Of a stretch of 64,000 bases of DNA, positions 37,554 through 49,317 are shown piece by piece (the first letter of the stretch is position 1; each line of letters starts with the position of its first letter). The notes beneath the pieces are model-generated. The model did no database searches and was not told where the DNA came from. It was given only the letters and a program-made list of their open reading frames with translations. This DNA is from Macrobrachium rosenbergii (Eukaryota > Arthropoda > Malacostraca > Decapoda > Palaemonidae): NCBI RefSeq assembly GCF_040412425.1, contig NC_089783.1, positions 37,407,625-37,471,624 of the forward strand, given 5' to 3'. Position numbers and translations under genes: made by a program.

Positions 37554-37964
37554 TTTAGTTTTCTGTAAAAGAAAACTATTGTGCCGGCTGTGTCTGTCCG
37601 TCCGCACTTTTTTATGTCAGCACTTTTTCTGTCCGCCCTCAGATCTTAAAAAGTACTGAGGCTAGAGGGCTGGAAATTGGCATGTTGAACTTCCACCCTT
37701 CAATCATCAAACCTACCAATTTGCAGCCCTCTAGCCTCAGTATTTTTTTTATTTTATTTAAAGTTAAAGTTAGCCATAATCGTGCTTCTGGCAACGATGT
37801 AGGATGGGCCACCACCGGGCAGTGGTAAAAGTTTCATGGGCCGCGGCTCCTGCAGCATTATACCGAGACCACTGAAAGATAGATTTTTTTCGGTGGCATT
37901 GATCATACGATGTACAGAAAAATCGATTGAGCCGAAGAAACTTTGGCGCATTTTTCACTTGTTT
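37554..37964 (+). mobile_element. Family A repeat, copy 5
   Basis: This is a full-length plus-strand copy with 5' and 3' hairpins. The right side of the 3' hairpin is mutated (CTTTGGCGC against GCCGAAG). The internal hairpin is intact. Confidence 0.92.
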
Positions 37965-38835
37965 CTTATTACCCATTATCGTTTTTACTGATTTTTTAAA
38001 CTATCGTGCAATAGTGGTCGATAGTCTTGATATGATATTTTTCGTGAGTGTGCTCACTTAGTAAGCCCATGGCTCATCAAAATTTTTGTCAATTTGTCGG
38101 AAGAGATAAATTATTACTCTAATAGATATCGTAATAATTTTATCCGCTGGTGGAAAGTTGACGTTAATAGCTGAAATATTCTGGGAAATGTTTTTTCCGA
38201 GATTCTTACCCAACACCTTCGACGTAGGGATATTTTTGGTTTTGATAATATTTGATAAATAATCTGTTGATAATAATTTCTAAAATTAATTCAGTTACTT
38301 GGTTGTACATGGTGTGTGCGTGAATGACAGTTAAGATATTCATTAAATTATTCACTGTGACGAAATTGTTCGCAGCTGTTGATTTGTAGTGATATGCTGT
38401 CAGGTGGCATAAAAATTGATGTTTGTAATTCTCTACTTTTTTTTATATATTTTTCGCTTATAATTTAGATCACACTAAGTCCTTTGATGTCTGGTTGATG
38501 CATAATGACATGGGAATTATTTTACATTTGAATATTTCAGAAGTACTGGTAATGAGTTTAATCTAATTAATATCATTATAATGCCTACTGCATTTTAAGT
38601 ACGCCATCCTACAGTAGACCACCTGAGCTCTGAATTTGAAATTCTAATGAGTGTCTTTTTTTGTAGAAAATTATACCACAAACCCTTTATGTAATATTCC
38701 TTGTATAAAATTCCAAAACCATTAAGTTCATTATTGAATATCGGTTTGGTTTTTTTAAGCATTAGAGAAACCTGAATCGTGTTCCCATTTTATGGGGACC
38801 TTACTTGTGAATTTGTTTTCCTTAATTAACTTTTT
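37965..38835. other. AT-rich unique DNA, no gene seen
   Basis: No family or coding segment was recognised. Confidence 0.5.
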
Positions 38836-39190
38836 AATTTTTTTATAATTTTTTAGTCTTGTAGAAACTCCAGCAAAGAGGGAAAACTCCACAGTTTTCC
38901 AAACGTAGTTTGTTTTCTTAAAAAACTGTGTATATTTTTTTCATTTTTTACTCTTGTAGAAACTGCAGTAACGCGAGAAAACTCCACAGTTTTACAAACG
39001 TAGTTTGTTTTTTTAAAAACTTTGTGTATTTTTTATTATTTTTTAGTCTTGTTAAAACTCCAGCAAAGCGAGAAAACTCGAGAGTTTACCAAAAGTAGTT
39101 TGTTTTCCTTAGAAACTTATATTTTTCAGAAATTTTTTAGTCTTGTAAAAACTCCATTAACGCGAGAAAACTCTGCAGTTTTCCAAACCT
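38836..39190 (+). repeat. Tandem repeat, about 95-bp unit, four copies
   Basis: Units begin at TTTAGTCTTGTAGAAACTCC or close variants near 38852, 38947, 39042 and 39136. They continue GCGAGAAAACTCCACAGTTT, CCAAACGTAGTTTGTTTT and a T-rich spacer. Divergence between units is moderate, and the last copy ends at CCAAACCTATCCC. Confidence 0.88.
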
Positions 39191-39445
39191 ATCCCCTCCT
39201 CGGCGTTGTTCTCCCTCGTAAAACTTGATCTTTATTATACAAAGGGAAATGAAAGGAAGGCGAGAAACCTCTAGGCTCCATTAGCCGCCCATAAATTGAC
39301 TGCTGCTAAGTGCCTTTGCGACATCTCTCATTTCATTTGTGATCTCGAGTACTTTTCATGCACTGCGCATGAGCTGGAGTGAACTTGTACGTGATAGAAT
39401 TTTAGGGTTTTTTCTATTTATGCCTTCGGTTTTCCAAGCTTGTGA
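39191..39445. other. Unique DNA, no gene seen
   Basis: No family or coding segment was recognised. Confidence 0.5.
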
Positions 39446-39449
39446 AAGC

Positions 39450-40290
39450 CGCTATTTACTGAATGTGATTCGGTAATTTATGGTGCAACTGGAATTAAAA
39501 CCAATGGTTGTAGGACATTAGTATCTACGGTGCAACTGGAATAAAATAAAAACAAAGGGTGTAAGACATTTAGTGTTTATTGAATGCAAGTGCGATTTGG
39601 GAATTATTGTGCAATGAAAATAAAAAAACAAAAGTTGACAGCTAGTAACTACCTAAATGTGCTTACGCAATTTATGGTGCAACTGGAATAAAAAAAAAAA
39701 CAAAGGTTGTAAGACATCTAGTATTTTCCGAAGATGATTTGGCAACTTATGGTGCAACTGGAATCAGAAACAAAGGTTATACGATATCTAGTATTCATTG
39801 AATGTGATTTGGGAGTTTATTGTGCAATTTAAATAGAAGGACGGAGGTTGACATCTAGTAATTACTGAATATGATTTGGCAGTTGATTATGCAACTGGAA
39901 TAAAACACAAAGGTTATACGACGTCTAGTGTTTATCGAATGTAATTATCCAGTTCATGGTGCAACTGGAATACACATGGATTTATCTGGTCCGCTGGTAT
40001 AGTGGTTAGTGTCGTGGCATGCCACTCAGAGGTCGCGGGTTCGTGTCTCTCCCAGGGCGATGAAAATTCACTGGCTCTGTATCATGATCAGCTACTGCCG
40101 CAGTGTGGGGTCTGTGGGTGGCTGAAACCAACATTCTTTGCAATCTTGAATTTCAAGTCAATGGCCCCTTTGGTGTGCTTGTTCCTTGTGAATAGGTTTC
40201 TTCTACTGAAATAATAATAATAATAATCTATTATTTACCGAATGGGATTTAGCAGTTTATGGTGGAACTGGAATTAAAAGCAAAATTTTT
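39450..40290 (+). repeat. Tandem repeat, about 73-bp unit, split by SINE E
   Basis: About seven diverged units of GAATGTGATTTGGCAGTTTA, TGGTGCAACTGGAATAAAA, ACAAAGGTTGTAAGACATCT, AGTATTTACT run from 39450 to 39973. After the SINE insertion (39974-40228) one more unit follows (TATTTACCGAATGGGATTTA, GCAGTTTATGGTGGAACTGG). The array therefore predates the SINE. Confidence 0.88.
39974..40228 (+). mobile_element. tRNA-headed SINE, family E, sharing LINE D 3' end
   Basis: The head is tRNA-like: TGGTATAGTGGTTAGTGTC (A-box region) and GCGGGTTCGTGTCTC (B-box-like) about 40 bp later. The whole resembles the tRNA-Asp/Gly type, though with mismatched stems. The 3' half (ATTCTTTGCAATCTTGAATT, TCAAGTCAATGGCCCC, GCTTGTTCC, GTGAATAGG, TTCTTCTACTGAA) matches the 3' UTR of LINE family D, and it ends in (AAT)n like that LINE. 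It is inserted into the 73-bp minisatellite. It is not a functional tRNA. Confidence 0.88.
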
Positions 40291-41600
40291 TCTCCAGTAT
40301 TACAGTATTACTTTCCAGACTCTTTCTGCATAATTCCAAACTAACGGCCGTTTTATCTGATATCATTTACTTACGAATTTATTTGTTTTCTTTAAACTTT
40401 GAATGACTGACGTGGTACATACGTCTCTTTTGATCACCTGACGTCTTAAATACATTACAAAATTACATTATCTCTGTTGAGAATTAAAAGCCACAGTAGT
40501 GTGGACTGATGAGGGATACGGAGTACTATCTGAAAGTCTCACCTTTTCGTTTTAACTTTGCACATAAATATTTTTAAAAATGCCGTGGCTTTTAATTCTG
40601 GATAGTATAGCCTCGTTATTAGGTCGTCTTGCTTCATTAACTCTATTCTTATGGTTTGAAATGTGAAAACAATGTAGTTTAACCTGTAGAATATTTGCAG
40701 GGGATTGTTGGTAATATTACTTTTCTAAGAAATTGAATGTTTGAATGTTCAGAAGAGTTAAGAGTTATTCTGTATGACGGCATTTACACACTAAATGCTG
40801 TTTCGATCCAGATAGAATACAAGAGTGAAAGGTAAAACTAAATTAATTTACAAAGCTATACTTATGAAGTATGAATAGTGAAAAAGTCGGATAGAAATTT
40901 TGTCAGTCATATTTGAATATGCTATGTAAGAATTTTTGCTATACTATTCACCTGAAAACCATTTTCGGAGCGCAGAGCGTTGCATCATACCTTTGCAAAT
41001 ATAGATGTAGACAATTATTAATTTTTGGTGGGGAAGGTAATACAGTATTTCTAAAATACTTTCACTGTACCGGCAAAAGATTACTGGAGAGAAATACTAT
41101 TCATCGTTACGCTGGTATATCAAAAGAAACTGAAAACTGTATTGGTATCTATTTGTATTTTGTTAGAGAACACTGAATGAACACTGGAGTGTGCAGTTCA
41201 ATGATGCTAGCAGGAAGTGAAGACGAGAAATTTATGCGATTTTGCAGTACAGTTATGCAAATCTGAGTACCTCTTGCATTGCGGTCCGCGGCAATCATTC
41301 ATATGTATGCTTGTCCGAATGTGTTTGCGTTTTGTCGTAAAGGGAATTTCCATATTGAGTGGTAGATAACTGAATAAAGAAGGTAATTATAGAGGCTGAG
41401 GATATTCTGTACTGTAATGATACGTGTTACAATATTTTGGGGAAAGTAAACAATGGTAGGATAAGACTTTAGATAGAAAGCATATACTGTCATTTTGATA
41501 AAATACTACTTTGAAGAACATTAGTAAGTCCTTCCTGATCTGAAACACTGTAAATATAAAGATACTTCGTACAGTAACGTATATTTGGATGACCTCTCGT
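40291..41600. other. AT-rich unique DNA, no gene seen
   Basis: Frames up to 87 codons (40913-41176 plus) have no recognised motif. Confidence 0.5.
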
Positions 41601-41607
41601 ATAAAGT

Positions 41608-41780
<173 letters not shown>

Positions 41781-41967
41781 ATATTCTAATCGTTATCTTT
41801 ATACACGAGTGCGGATTCGTATAAAAAATGTTATTAAAACGGGAACCTTTTCCTAAAGTTTGCTGATCAATAAATACCCAACTATTAATAAAGATTCGTA
41901 GCTCTTGATTGTAAATACAACGAATTTACACTTGTGGGAGAAAAGTTTTTCCTAGGCATTTAAACAG

Positions 41968-42029
<62 letters not shown>

Positions 42030-43413
42030 TAAGAGCAACCAACACAAATGTGGCCCTATTCATTTCGGTACTACACCAACGACCGGGAGAATCACTTGGG
42101 AGAACTTTTTATTGTTATTGCCTCCATTTGTCTCAGACTGTTTTTGAAATTGATGTCCCGGTGAGAGAAATTGGGTGTTGTTATGCCGCTGAATTACTGA
42201 GGGAAATTCCCCTTCCTACTTATCTCTTTTTTTCACGCTGTTATTGAGTACAAAGTGTCGTGAATTGTAATTTTGAGTAGATTTTTATCATTTACGTTGC
42301 CTGTTAAATAAAGGTTAGAATATGTACAAATAGTGAAAGGCGTTCGAGGTTAAAAAGTAACTCTCCATCAGCGAGAGATGTAACTATTGTCTTTGCCTTT
42401 TTTAAATGAAAAACTGACTTTCAAACAAGTAATTCGATCAATACTGTAATTATATTCTCTTCATGTTCCAACAAAGTAACTTTACTTTGTATTTAATTTG
42501 CTTTATGTAAAGCAAAAGAAAGCATTCATTGTCCTTCTCGTGCTCTTTTTTCCTCTCAAATATTGGTCAGGTTGCCTTTACCGAGTTATTTCCCCACAAA
42601 ATTCATCCAGAACCTTTTAAAGAAGGAAACTGTTTTCGGGGAGTATATAAACTAAAGTCTTCAAGATACGCCAGGGATTTATTCGGAGCCCCTCGTGAGA
42701 TATGAAATATTAGGTAATATGAGCGACAACTCGTAATATGGAGCCAACAGCGTTTATGACAATCTTGTCATATATATGATACCTCGAAGACCCCAGGACC
42801 TTTTTTTAAAGGTTTACGAGATGGGAGAATTCTAGATATGAAAACAGGGCGACGGTAAAAAGACCTGTTTCTCTATTAATTCTAAATGTTGCATTGCATT
42901 TTCGATTGAAAGATTAGTTTTTACAAATTATGGGCGATGTCCTTTATTTTTATCACCTAGTAATGGATATTTTCCCTAAAGTCTCTCACGGTCTAAGAAA
43001 TATATTATTTATTATATTGTGAAACTTATAGCTACATAGAAAATATCTCCTAATTGAATAGATATAAGAGGATATTTTTCTCGTTCAGGAAACATGTACA
43101 AGTAGCTTTCTCTGGTAAATCCATACTAATAGCATAATTATGAGATGGTGTATAAAAAAGTCTTCTAAATTTTAAAACATTAAGGAATGTAATGAAGAAA
43201 TAGAAAAGCTACGCACAATACAGTTTAAGAACCAGAGTAAAAAGTAAAAGGTCTATCGTATTATGGAAAGATATTGATGAGTGTAAAGTAATGAAAAGTA
43301 AAGTGTCATGCGTTGATCATTGAGACCATCAACTACAATATAATTGGTTTCCTAGTCTTTTGCCCACATCATGATATGAGCCTTTAGGAATCATCACCTC
43401 AGTTGTAAAGATA

Positions 43414-43462
<49 letters not shown>

Positions 43463-43805
43463 ATGTGTCAATGAATGAGCTTGCATAATTTTCCTGGCCA
43501 TTTTGGTAACAATACGTGGCCTCTCATAGCAGCTTTTCATAATGTTTAGAAAAGAGTACTTGTAATTGCGACCAGCTTCTGGAATTAAGTTCACAATGAA
43601 AGTTGAGGAAAGAGGTTTTAAACATTATTAATGACGTCAACGCTCTTCTGGTCAAGGGTCTCAATTTACTGAGTTTCACTAAGCCTATTAATTAGTTGTA
43701 ATTAGTTGGAAGAGGGTCAGAGCTAAGTGGTGTCTTTAAACAAATACCCCTCTGAATTCTTGAGTTTAGGATTTTAGTAATATTCTATTTATCAAGGCGT
43801 TTGTC
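41781..43805. other. AT-rich unique DNA with two short GA/TC arrays
   Basis: (GA)n lies at about 41971-42026 and (TC)n at about 43416-43457. The 73-codon frame at 42026-42247 and the 66-codon minus frame at 43394-43594 have no recognisable motif. No gene is seen. Confidence 0.55.
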
Positions 43806-43809
43806 GAGT

Positions 43810-44160
43810 AGGAGTTCGTGCCGTCAGTGCACTTCTCGTGGCGCACTATGGGCATTACTAAAGGGTGTTTGCAGAGCCCCTTCGGCCCATAGTTGCACTT
43901 AGTTTTAGTCTTTTATTTTACCTCCATTTCCACTTCCTCTCTTCACTCTTGCTCTCCATCTCTCCAACTGTTCCTTCTTGAGTTATTTTTTTCTCGTTCC
44001 ATCTTTAGAACCTTAAATAAATTCCCTGTATTTTCTGGATCTCTTCATCTTGCTGTCCAACCACTCCAACTCCCTGTTTAAACTGTCTTAAGCTCTGATT
44101 GGCCGAAGGTGCCCCACTGCTTGGCTTGACAGCCTAAATTTCATAAACTCAGATCAATTA
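43810..44160 (+). mobile_element. Family B retroposon, copy 7 (diverged)
   Basis: The head GCCGTCAGTGCACTTCTCGT and the CCCCTTCGGCCCATAGTTGC block are clear. The pyrimidine-rich middle is diverged and longer than usual. The 3' end (CTGCTTGGCTTGACAGCCTA, AATTTCATA, AACTCAGATCAATTAAT) is recognisable but altered. It is probably an old copy or a subfamily. Confidence 0.75.
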
Positions 44161-44620
44161 ATCATGTTTGTAAACAAAGGCGCCAATTTTATAAGAGCTA
44201 ATAAAAGAAAAAAATCAATGACAGTTATGAAAGTAATACATACTTCCACTACTGTTAATACGGCCCATACAGTTTTTCTTCTACTATTATTAGCCTTTAG
44301 TAGCCTTATCACCTCAACAAGTTTTTACTTGGAAGAAACCATTGTTTAGAAGACTGATCTGTAATACTACCGGTGTTGAAAATGATATCTCTATACCTGC
44401 TGCTTTTTCTGCCACTCTTGTTTCAATCTGCCATCTGTAGGAAAATCAAAGTAACTTACTTCTAAAGGTACTTCACTGAAGGAAGTATATAAGTGAGACA
44501 AACGTAAGTGTTCACCTAACGTTACGTAAAGTAGGTATGATTTATGAAGATTCGGCTATAAAGACAAAAACTGTGGCTTTTTTTAACCATTCAGTGCTTC
44601 AGACAGTAAGTAGAAAAAAA
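44161..44620. other. AT-rich unique DNA, no gene seen
   Basis: No family or coding segment was recognised. Confidence 0.5.
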
Positions 44621-44624
44621 AAGT

Positions 44625-44823
44625 ATATCTTAGTTTAACCAGGCCACTGAGCTGGTTAACAGCTCTCCTAGGGCTGACCCGAAGGATTAGACTTATTTTT
44701 CCATGGCTAAGAACCAACTGGTTACCTAGCAACGGGACCTACAGCTTATTGTGGAATCCGAATCACATTATGACGAGAAATGAATTTCTATCACCAGAAA
44801 TAAATTCCTCTAATTCTTCATTG
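44625..44823 (-). mobile_element. tRNA-headed SINE, family C copy 3 (head lost)
   Basis: The minus-strand body of family C (ATTTCTGGTGATAGAAATTC, GGTCCCGTTGCTAGGTAACC, AGCTGTTAACCAGCTCAG) has the tRNA-like head missing. It is a 5'-truncated copy with GGTTAAACTAAGATATA at its 3' end. Confidence 0.88.
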
Positions 44824-45466
44824 ACAGTGAATAGAGGGAGTAGGAGTGGTTGCAAAGGAAGGGTGAAGAAAGAAAGCTGGAACGCAGTTAAAGTGAACAT
44901 GCTAAAAAGTGTGCGCAGCTAGTAACGCGTATAGTGCACCACTCGAGGTACACTGGTGGCACTGCCCACCGACAGGAATTGCGTGACGCAGAACCTTTTA
45001 TCCGAGAATCTCTGATTATCGCCAGACAATCACAGAATTAACCTCAAACAAAGTCTTGAACGTAAACCATTGCTCCCAAACACTGAAATTAAATTTTCCA
45101 CTATATAAATAAAGGCTAATAAGAGCTCATGCCGGAGAGACAAAGGCATCACCACGATGGAGAGATGCTCTCTGTTGCACCGACGAAATAGACCAGAAAC
45201 GCCCCTTACGCCCGTCCGGGGAAAAATGGAAAAATTTTCACTCCTCCTGAAGAGAATTCTTTTACTCTCTCTGTGTTTACTTTCTTTTTTTATCTAGTCT
45301 GCACCTTCCAACGCCAGAGGATTCCTATCGTTTAACTTTTAAATAACGAAATATTTTCGGAGGGAGCCGATAAAATCGATGGGTTTTACGTTAGCAGTTT
45401 CATTATCAACAGAGGCCGCGAACTTATCAGATTTCACACCAGGGTGGCGGGACCCGTTGAGGCGGA
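44824..45466. other. Unique DNA, no gene recognised
   Basis: No family or coding segment was recognised. Confidence 0.45.
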
Positions 45467-45600
45467 GAGAGAGAGAGAGAGAGAGAGAGAATTGGACCAG
45501 GGTGAAGAGTTATTGGGAGAATAAATAATTTGAACAAGAAACTGGGGAGATAAAGGCAGAGATGAAATAAAGTGAGAACATGCATAGGAAATTAATATAC

Positions 45601-45672
<72 letters not shown>

Positions 45673-45922
45673 ATTGGACCAAGGCAAAGAGTTATTAAGA
45701 GAATGAATAAAGAGAACAAGAAACTGGGGATATAAAGGTGAAGAGATGAAATAAAATGAGAACATGGATAGAAAGTTGATATACAAGAGAGAGAGAGAGA
45801 GAGAGAGAGTTGAATCAGGGCGAAGAGTTATTAGGAGAATAAAGCAAATGGACAAGAAACTGAGGAGATAGAGGTAGAGAGAGATGAAATAAAAGGAGAA
45901 CGTGTATATCAAATCAATATTC

Positions 45923-45967
<45 letters not shown>
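45467..45967 (+). repeat. Composite (AG)n-spacer satellite
   Basis: Four (AG)n blocks alternate with a spacer of about 110 bp, GAAGAGTTATTGGGAGAATA, AACAAGAAACTGGGGAGATA, AAAGGCAGAGATGAAATAAA, GTGAGAACATG.ATA...A, TTAATATACG. Spacers start near 45491, 45672 and 45809. A partial copy follows the last block. Confidence 0.92.
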
Positions 45968-45970
<3 letters not shown>

Positions 45971-46168
45971 AGTTGGTGGACTAAAATAAGTGAGAAATGG
46001 ACGGAGAGAAGCAAAACGATTAAATCAAATAGACGAAAATAGGATCCGACCAGATAAGCAATTTCTATGAAATCTCTCGATTATTCCGAATCGTTCGGAC
46101 CTCCATAGAGCTTCAGACACTCTCTCGGCGAACTGATTTCGTAAGACAGCGCCACGAAACCCACCCCC

Positions 46169-46214
<46 letters not shown>

Positions 46215-46744
46215 TTGTTTATATATATATTATTTTTTTTTTTTTTTTTTTTTTATATATATATATATATATTTAGTTCCGGCCGTAACGTCTTATGAAA
46301 AGGACCTCGAAATTTAGCGAGTAACCTCCACCATTCCTCATAGGGTACCGCGGGGACCATTACGTTGCGTGCTATCATTTCATCACCGAGACGGGCCGAA
46401 CAAGGCTGCGAAATTTGCTTACCATTTCCATTCGCTTTCCGCTGCTTTGAACGCTGCTGCTATCACCACTGACCCAGTTTCCGGGAAGCAAATTCCTGAG
46501 ATGTATGCTAATATTGCACCAGCCCCTGAATTTTGCCACGCCCTAGGTTAGGTTAGGTTAGGATTAGTACTACTTGAGTAATTTGGGTGTGGGAAACATA
46601 ATGAGATTATTTTCAAGAAGAATCTATGGTTAGTTTTTAAGATATGGCGTCCGGCTATTTTTCAGGGAAAGGTCTCGGTACTCGGTTACATCTCGGGAAA
46701 ATGCTTCCGGGAAGGGAATAATCACTCAGAGGCTTTTCTTTGCC
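45968..46744. other. Unique DNA with microsatellites and an unexplained frame
   Basis: (TTA)n at 46171-46213, poly-T and (AT)n at 46220-46273 precede a GC-richer patch. One frame is open about 46351-46551 (PRGPLRCVLSFHHRDGPNKA, AKFAYHFHSLSAALNAAAIT and on to FCHALG-stop). It looks more protein-like than the poly-Ile frames, but I do not recognise it and see no flanking exon. Its end overlaps the TTAGG run at 46544. Confidence 0.3.
46544..46567 (+). repeat. Short interstitial TTAGG run
   Basis: About four units of the arthropod telomere pentamer occur (TAGGTTAGGTTAGGTTAGG, then ATTAG). The run is too short to be a telomere. It may be chance or a trace of break repair. Confidence 0.6.
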
Positions 46745-46918
46745 TGTATCTATTTATTAATTTGTTTTTTCTTTTTTATTAAGTGGGATCTCTCCTCTCT
46801 GTATTTCCCTTGACCTCCTCTTACTTCTCCCTAATGAACACCATATTCTTTGGAAGCTTATATTCCAAGTCAGTGGTTCCTTTCGTGGGCTGGTATCATA
46901 TGAGTAAGGTTCGTCGTA

Positions 46919-46983
<65 letters not shown>
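46745..46983 (+). mobile_element. LINE 3' end, family D copy 2, with (AAT)n tail
   Basis: Only the 3' UTR is present (AAGTGGGATCTCTCCTCTCT, ACACCATATTCTTTGGAAGC, TTCCAAGTCAGTGGTTCC). It ends TATGAATAATAAT, and the (AAT)n array at 46919-46983 is its tail. No coding codons remain. Confidence 0.85.
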
Positions 46984-46985
<2 letters not shown>

Positions 46986-47492
46986 AAGGGTTCCTGTGAC
47001 TTTCATTTATCATTTTATACAATACTTCCATCTGCTTTTTTATTCAACGGGTTAGTTCTCAAATATTAAGGGGTTCTTGTTTCTGCCTATCCATATAGCA
47101 AAACTGTGGAGATGTGATTTAAGGATGGAAACCTTGTACTGGAAGCCAGGAACAATTGGTATTTATTTATGTACCTCGCTTGATTAGGCCATGCTGCAAA
47201 TTTCGATTTTTTTTTGTTAAATACAAGATCATGAATGTAACATCTATACAAGATGATGGTTAAAGAAACCATGGAAGATCATGAATCAAGAAGCCATACA
47301 AGTTCATGAATAAGACGGCCATAGAAGGTCATAAATAAGAATGTTATATAAGATCGACAATAAGAAAACCTGAAAGCTAACATAGAGGCTATGAATAATA
47401 CACATTATTTAAAAATTTCAGATACATGCTTTGTGTAGTTTTCAGTAGATCTATGAAACTGGTGAAACAGCAGTTTTAATGAAAGAGCTCTT
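46984..47492. other. AT-rich unique DNA, no gene seen
   Basis: An internal degenerate repetition occurs around 47270-47370 (ATCATGAATCAAGAAGCCAT / TTCATGAATAAGACGGCCAT / GTCATAAATAAGAATG), about three units of roughly 33 bp. Confidence 0.5.
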
Positions 47493-47835
47493 TTTAGTTT
47501 TCTGTAAAAGAAAACTATTGAGATAGCTTTGTCTGTCCGTCTGCACTTTTTCTGTCCGCCCTTAGATATTAAAAACTACTGAGGCTAGAGAGCTACAAAT
47601 TGGTATGTTGATCATCCACCCTCCTATCATCAAGCATACCAAATTGCAGCCCTCTAGCCTCAGTAGTTTTTTTTTTTTACTTAAGGTTAAGACTAGCCAT
47701 GGATCGTGCGTCTGGCAGCGCTTTCCGGAGGCGTCACCGACGCACCTTCACTCGACCGCATCTGGGGAGCAACTGAGCGCTGTACAGACAACTCGATTGC
47801 GCCGAAGAAACTTCGGCGCCTTTTTTACTTGTTTT
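47493..47835 (+). mobile_element. Family A repeat, copy 6 (rearranged 3' half)
   Basis: The 5' half with terminal and internal hairpins is typical. From about 47715 the usual GGCCACCACC...GTTTCATGGG block is replaced by GC-rich sequence (TTCCGGAGGCGTCACCGACG, CACCTTCACTCGACCGCATC). The copy then rejoins the family at GCTGTACAGACAACTCGATT and the 3' hairpin. It is about 70 bp shorter than other copies. Confidence 0.88.
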
Positions 47836-48510
47836 CTTCTTTCATACATTCTTAAGAAAATCGTTAATTATACGTGTTGATGAAAGAGGACTTCGGCAGA
47901 TATGTTGTTATGGCACGTATTTGGTAATCCTGATAAAACCAGTTTTTCACGGGTATTAAAAATGTTATCTTCATAATTGTTTAGTAATTAGACCTTTTTT
48001 GTCAGTGTTCTATGACCACATTACTTAAAAAAACACATTACTTACTAGCCCAATATTATAATTGTATTACTACGCTTTTTACTCTCTCTGTATTCGTAAA
48101 TTATGGAAATAGCACCTAACACTCCATATTTTAGACTAAAAATTGCTCCAGTTTTCATTTATTTGAAAACAGTGAAATTAAGGAGAGCCTTTGTAATTTT
48201 GACAATCTCTCGCGGACATTACAAACGTTAATACACGAAGTTATTCACTTAGAAGATTCATTATTCAAATTCACTGAATTTTTACATAGTCCAGCGCGAC
48301 TGGGGATGAATTGTACTGGGGCTACAATGAGTTGAGTACAGTTTTAATTTGAACTGTGTCAGCCTAAAAAAAAAGAAAATAAAGATAAATGAATGAAGGA
48401 AATGGATAAATAAAATGAAATATTAAACATTTTGTATGCATTTCATAGTAGGCTATGTCATCATCATAAAATAACCTTATGAAACTTTTCGCCAGTTGGC
48501 ACGGAGAAAT
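47836..48510. other. AT-rich unique DNA, no gene seen
   Basis: No family or coding segment was recognised. Confidence 0.5.
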
Positions 48511-48896
48511 GACAAGTAAAAAACGCGACGAAGTTTCTTCGGCGCAATCGAGTTTTCTGTCCGCTGGAGGCCTCAGCCACGGCCCATAAAACTCTCAGCC
48601 GCAGCCCATGAAACTCAGCCACTATCCGGTGGTGGCCTATGTTGTTACCTATAGCGTTGCCAGAAGTACGATTATGGCTAACTTTAACCTTAAATAAAAT
48701 ATAAAATAAAGAGGCTGGAGGACTGTAATTTGGTAAGTTTGATGATTGGAGGGTGGATGATCAACATACTGATTTGCAGCCCTCTAGCCTCGGTAGTTTT
48801 GAAGATCTGAATGTGGACAGAAAAAGTGCGGACAGAAAAAAAGTGTGGCAGGACAGACAAAGCCGGCACAATAGTTTCTATTACAGAAAACTAAAA
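48511..48896 (-). mobile_element. Family A repeat, copy 7
   Basis: This minus-strand copy forms an inverted pair with copy 6, about 675 bp apart. The segment next to the 3' hairpin is shortened and contains a local triplication-like CCCATAAAACTCTCAGCCG / CCCATGAAACTCAGCCA run. The internal hairpin and 5' end are typical. Confidence 0.88.
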
Positions 48897-49317
48897 AGTA
48901 AAAAAAATAATCGTGATAAAAATGGAAGTATTTCCATTTACAGACCGTCGTTTCCCAGGGGTATTAACTTGGTCTTTTCGCTCTTCCTCCAGACTTTTCT
49001 CGAGGAAAAATAATCTTCCCCGCTTACTTAAACAGTCTTCCCACGACCCTTCTGAAAGCAAGGAAATAGCGGAAAATGAAAAAGAAAGCGGTAAGGTGGA
49101 GGTGAGACAAGAACGGCAATTGCTTCTTCATAATGTGGGTTTTAACTTCAATGGAGATTGAAGAGCTGCGTTGAGATCTACTTCACACTTACTGACAATG
49201 GGGAGGTCATTTTGGTTGACCTCCAATCATTGCCTAGGCCCAACCCTCTAAAAGAAAGTAAAAATAGCGTATATAAAGAGTAGAGATAAAGAATCGGGTT
49301 CTTCCTAAAGACAATAC
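48897..49317. other. Unique DNA, no gene recognised
   Basis: Overlapping plus-strand frames (48753-49161) start inside family A and have no recognised motif. Confidence 0.45.

Noticed and set aside
47605..47880. 91-codon frame beginning MLIIHPPIIKHTKLQ
   Set aside because: It is a shadow of family A. A similar frame appears in copy 9 on the other strand.
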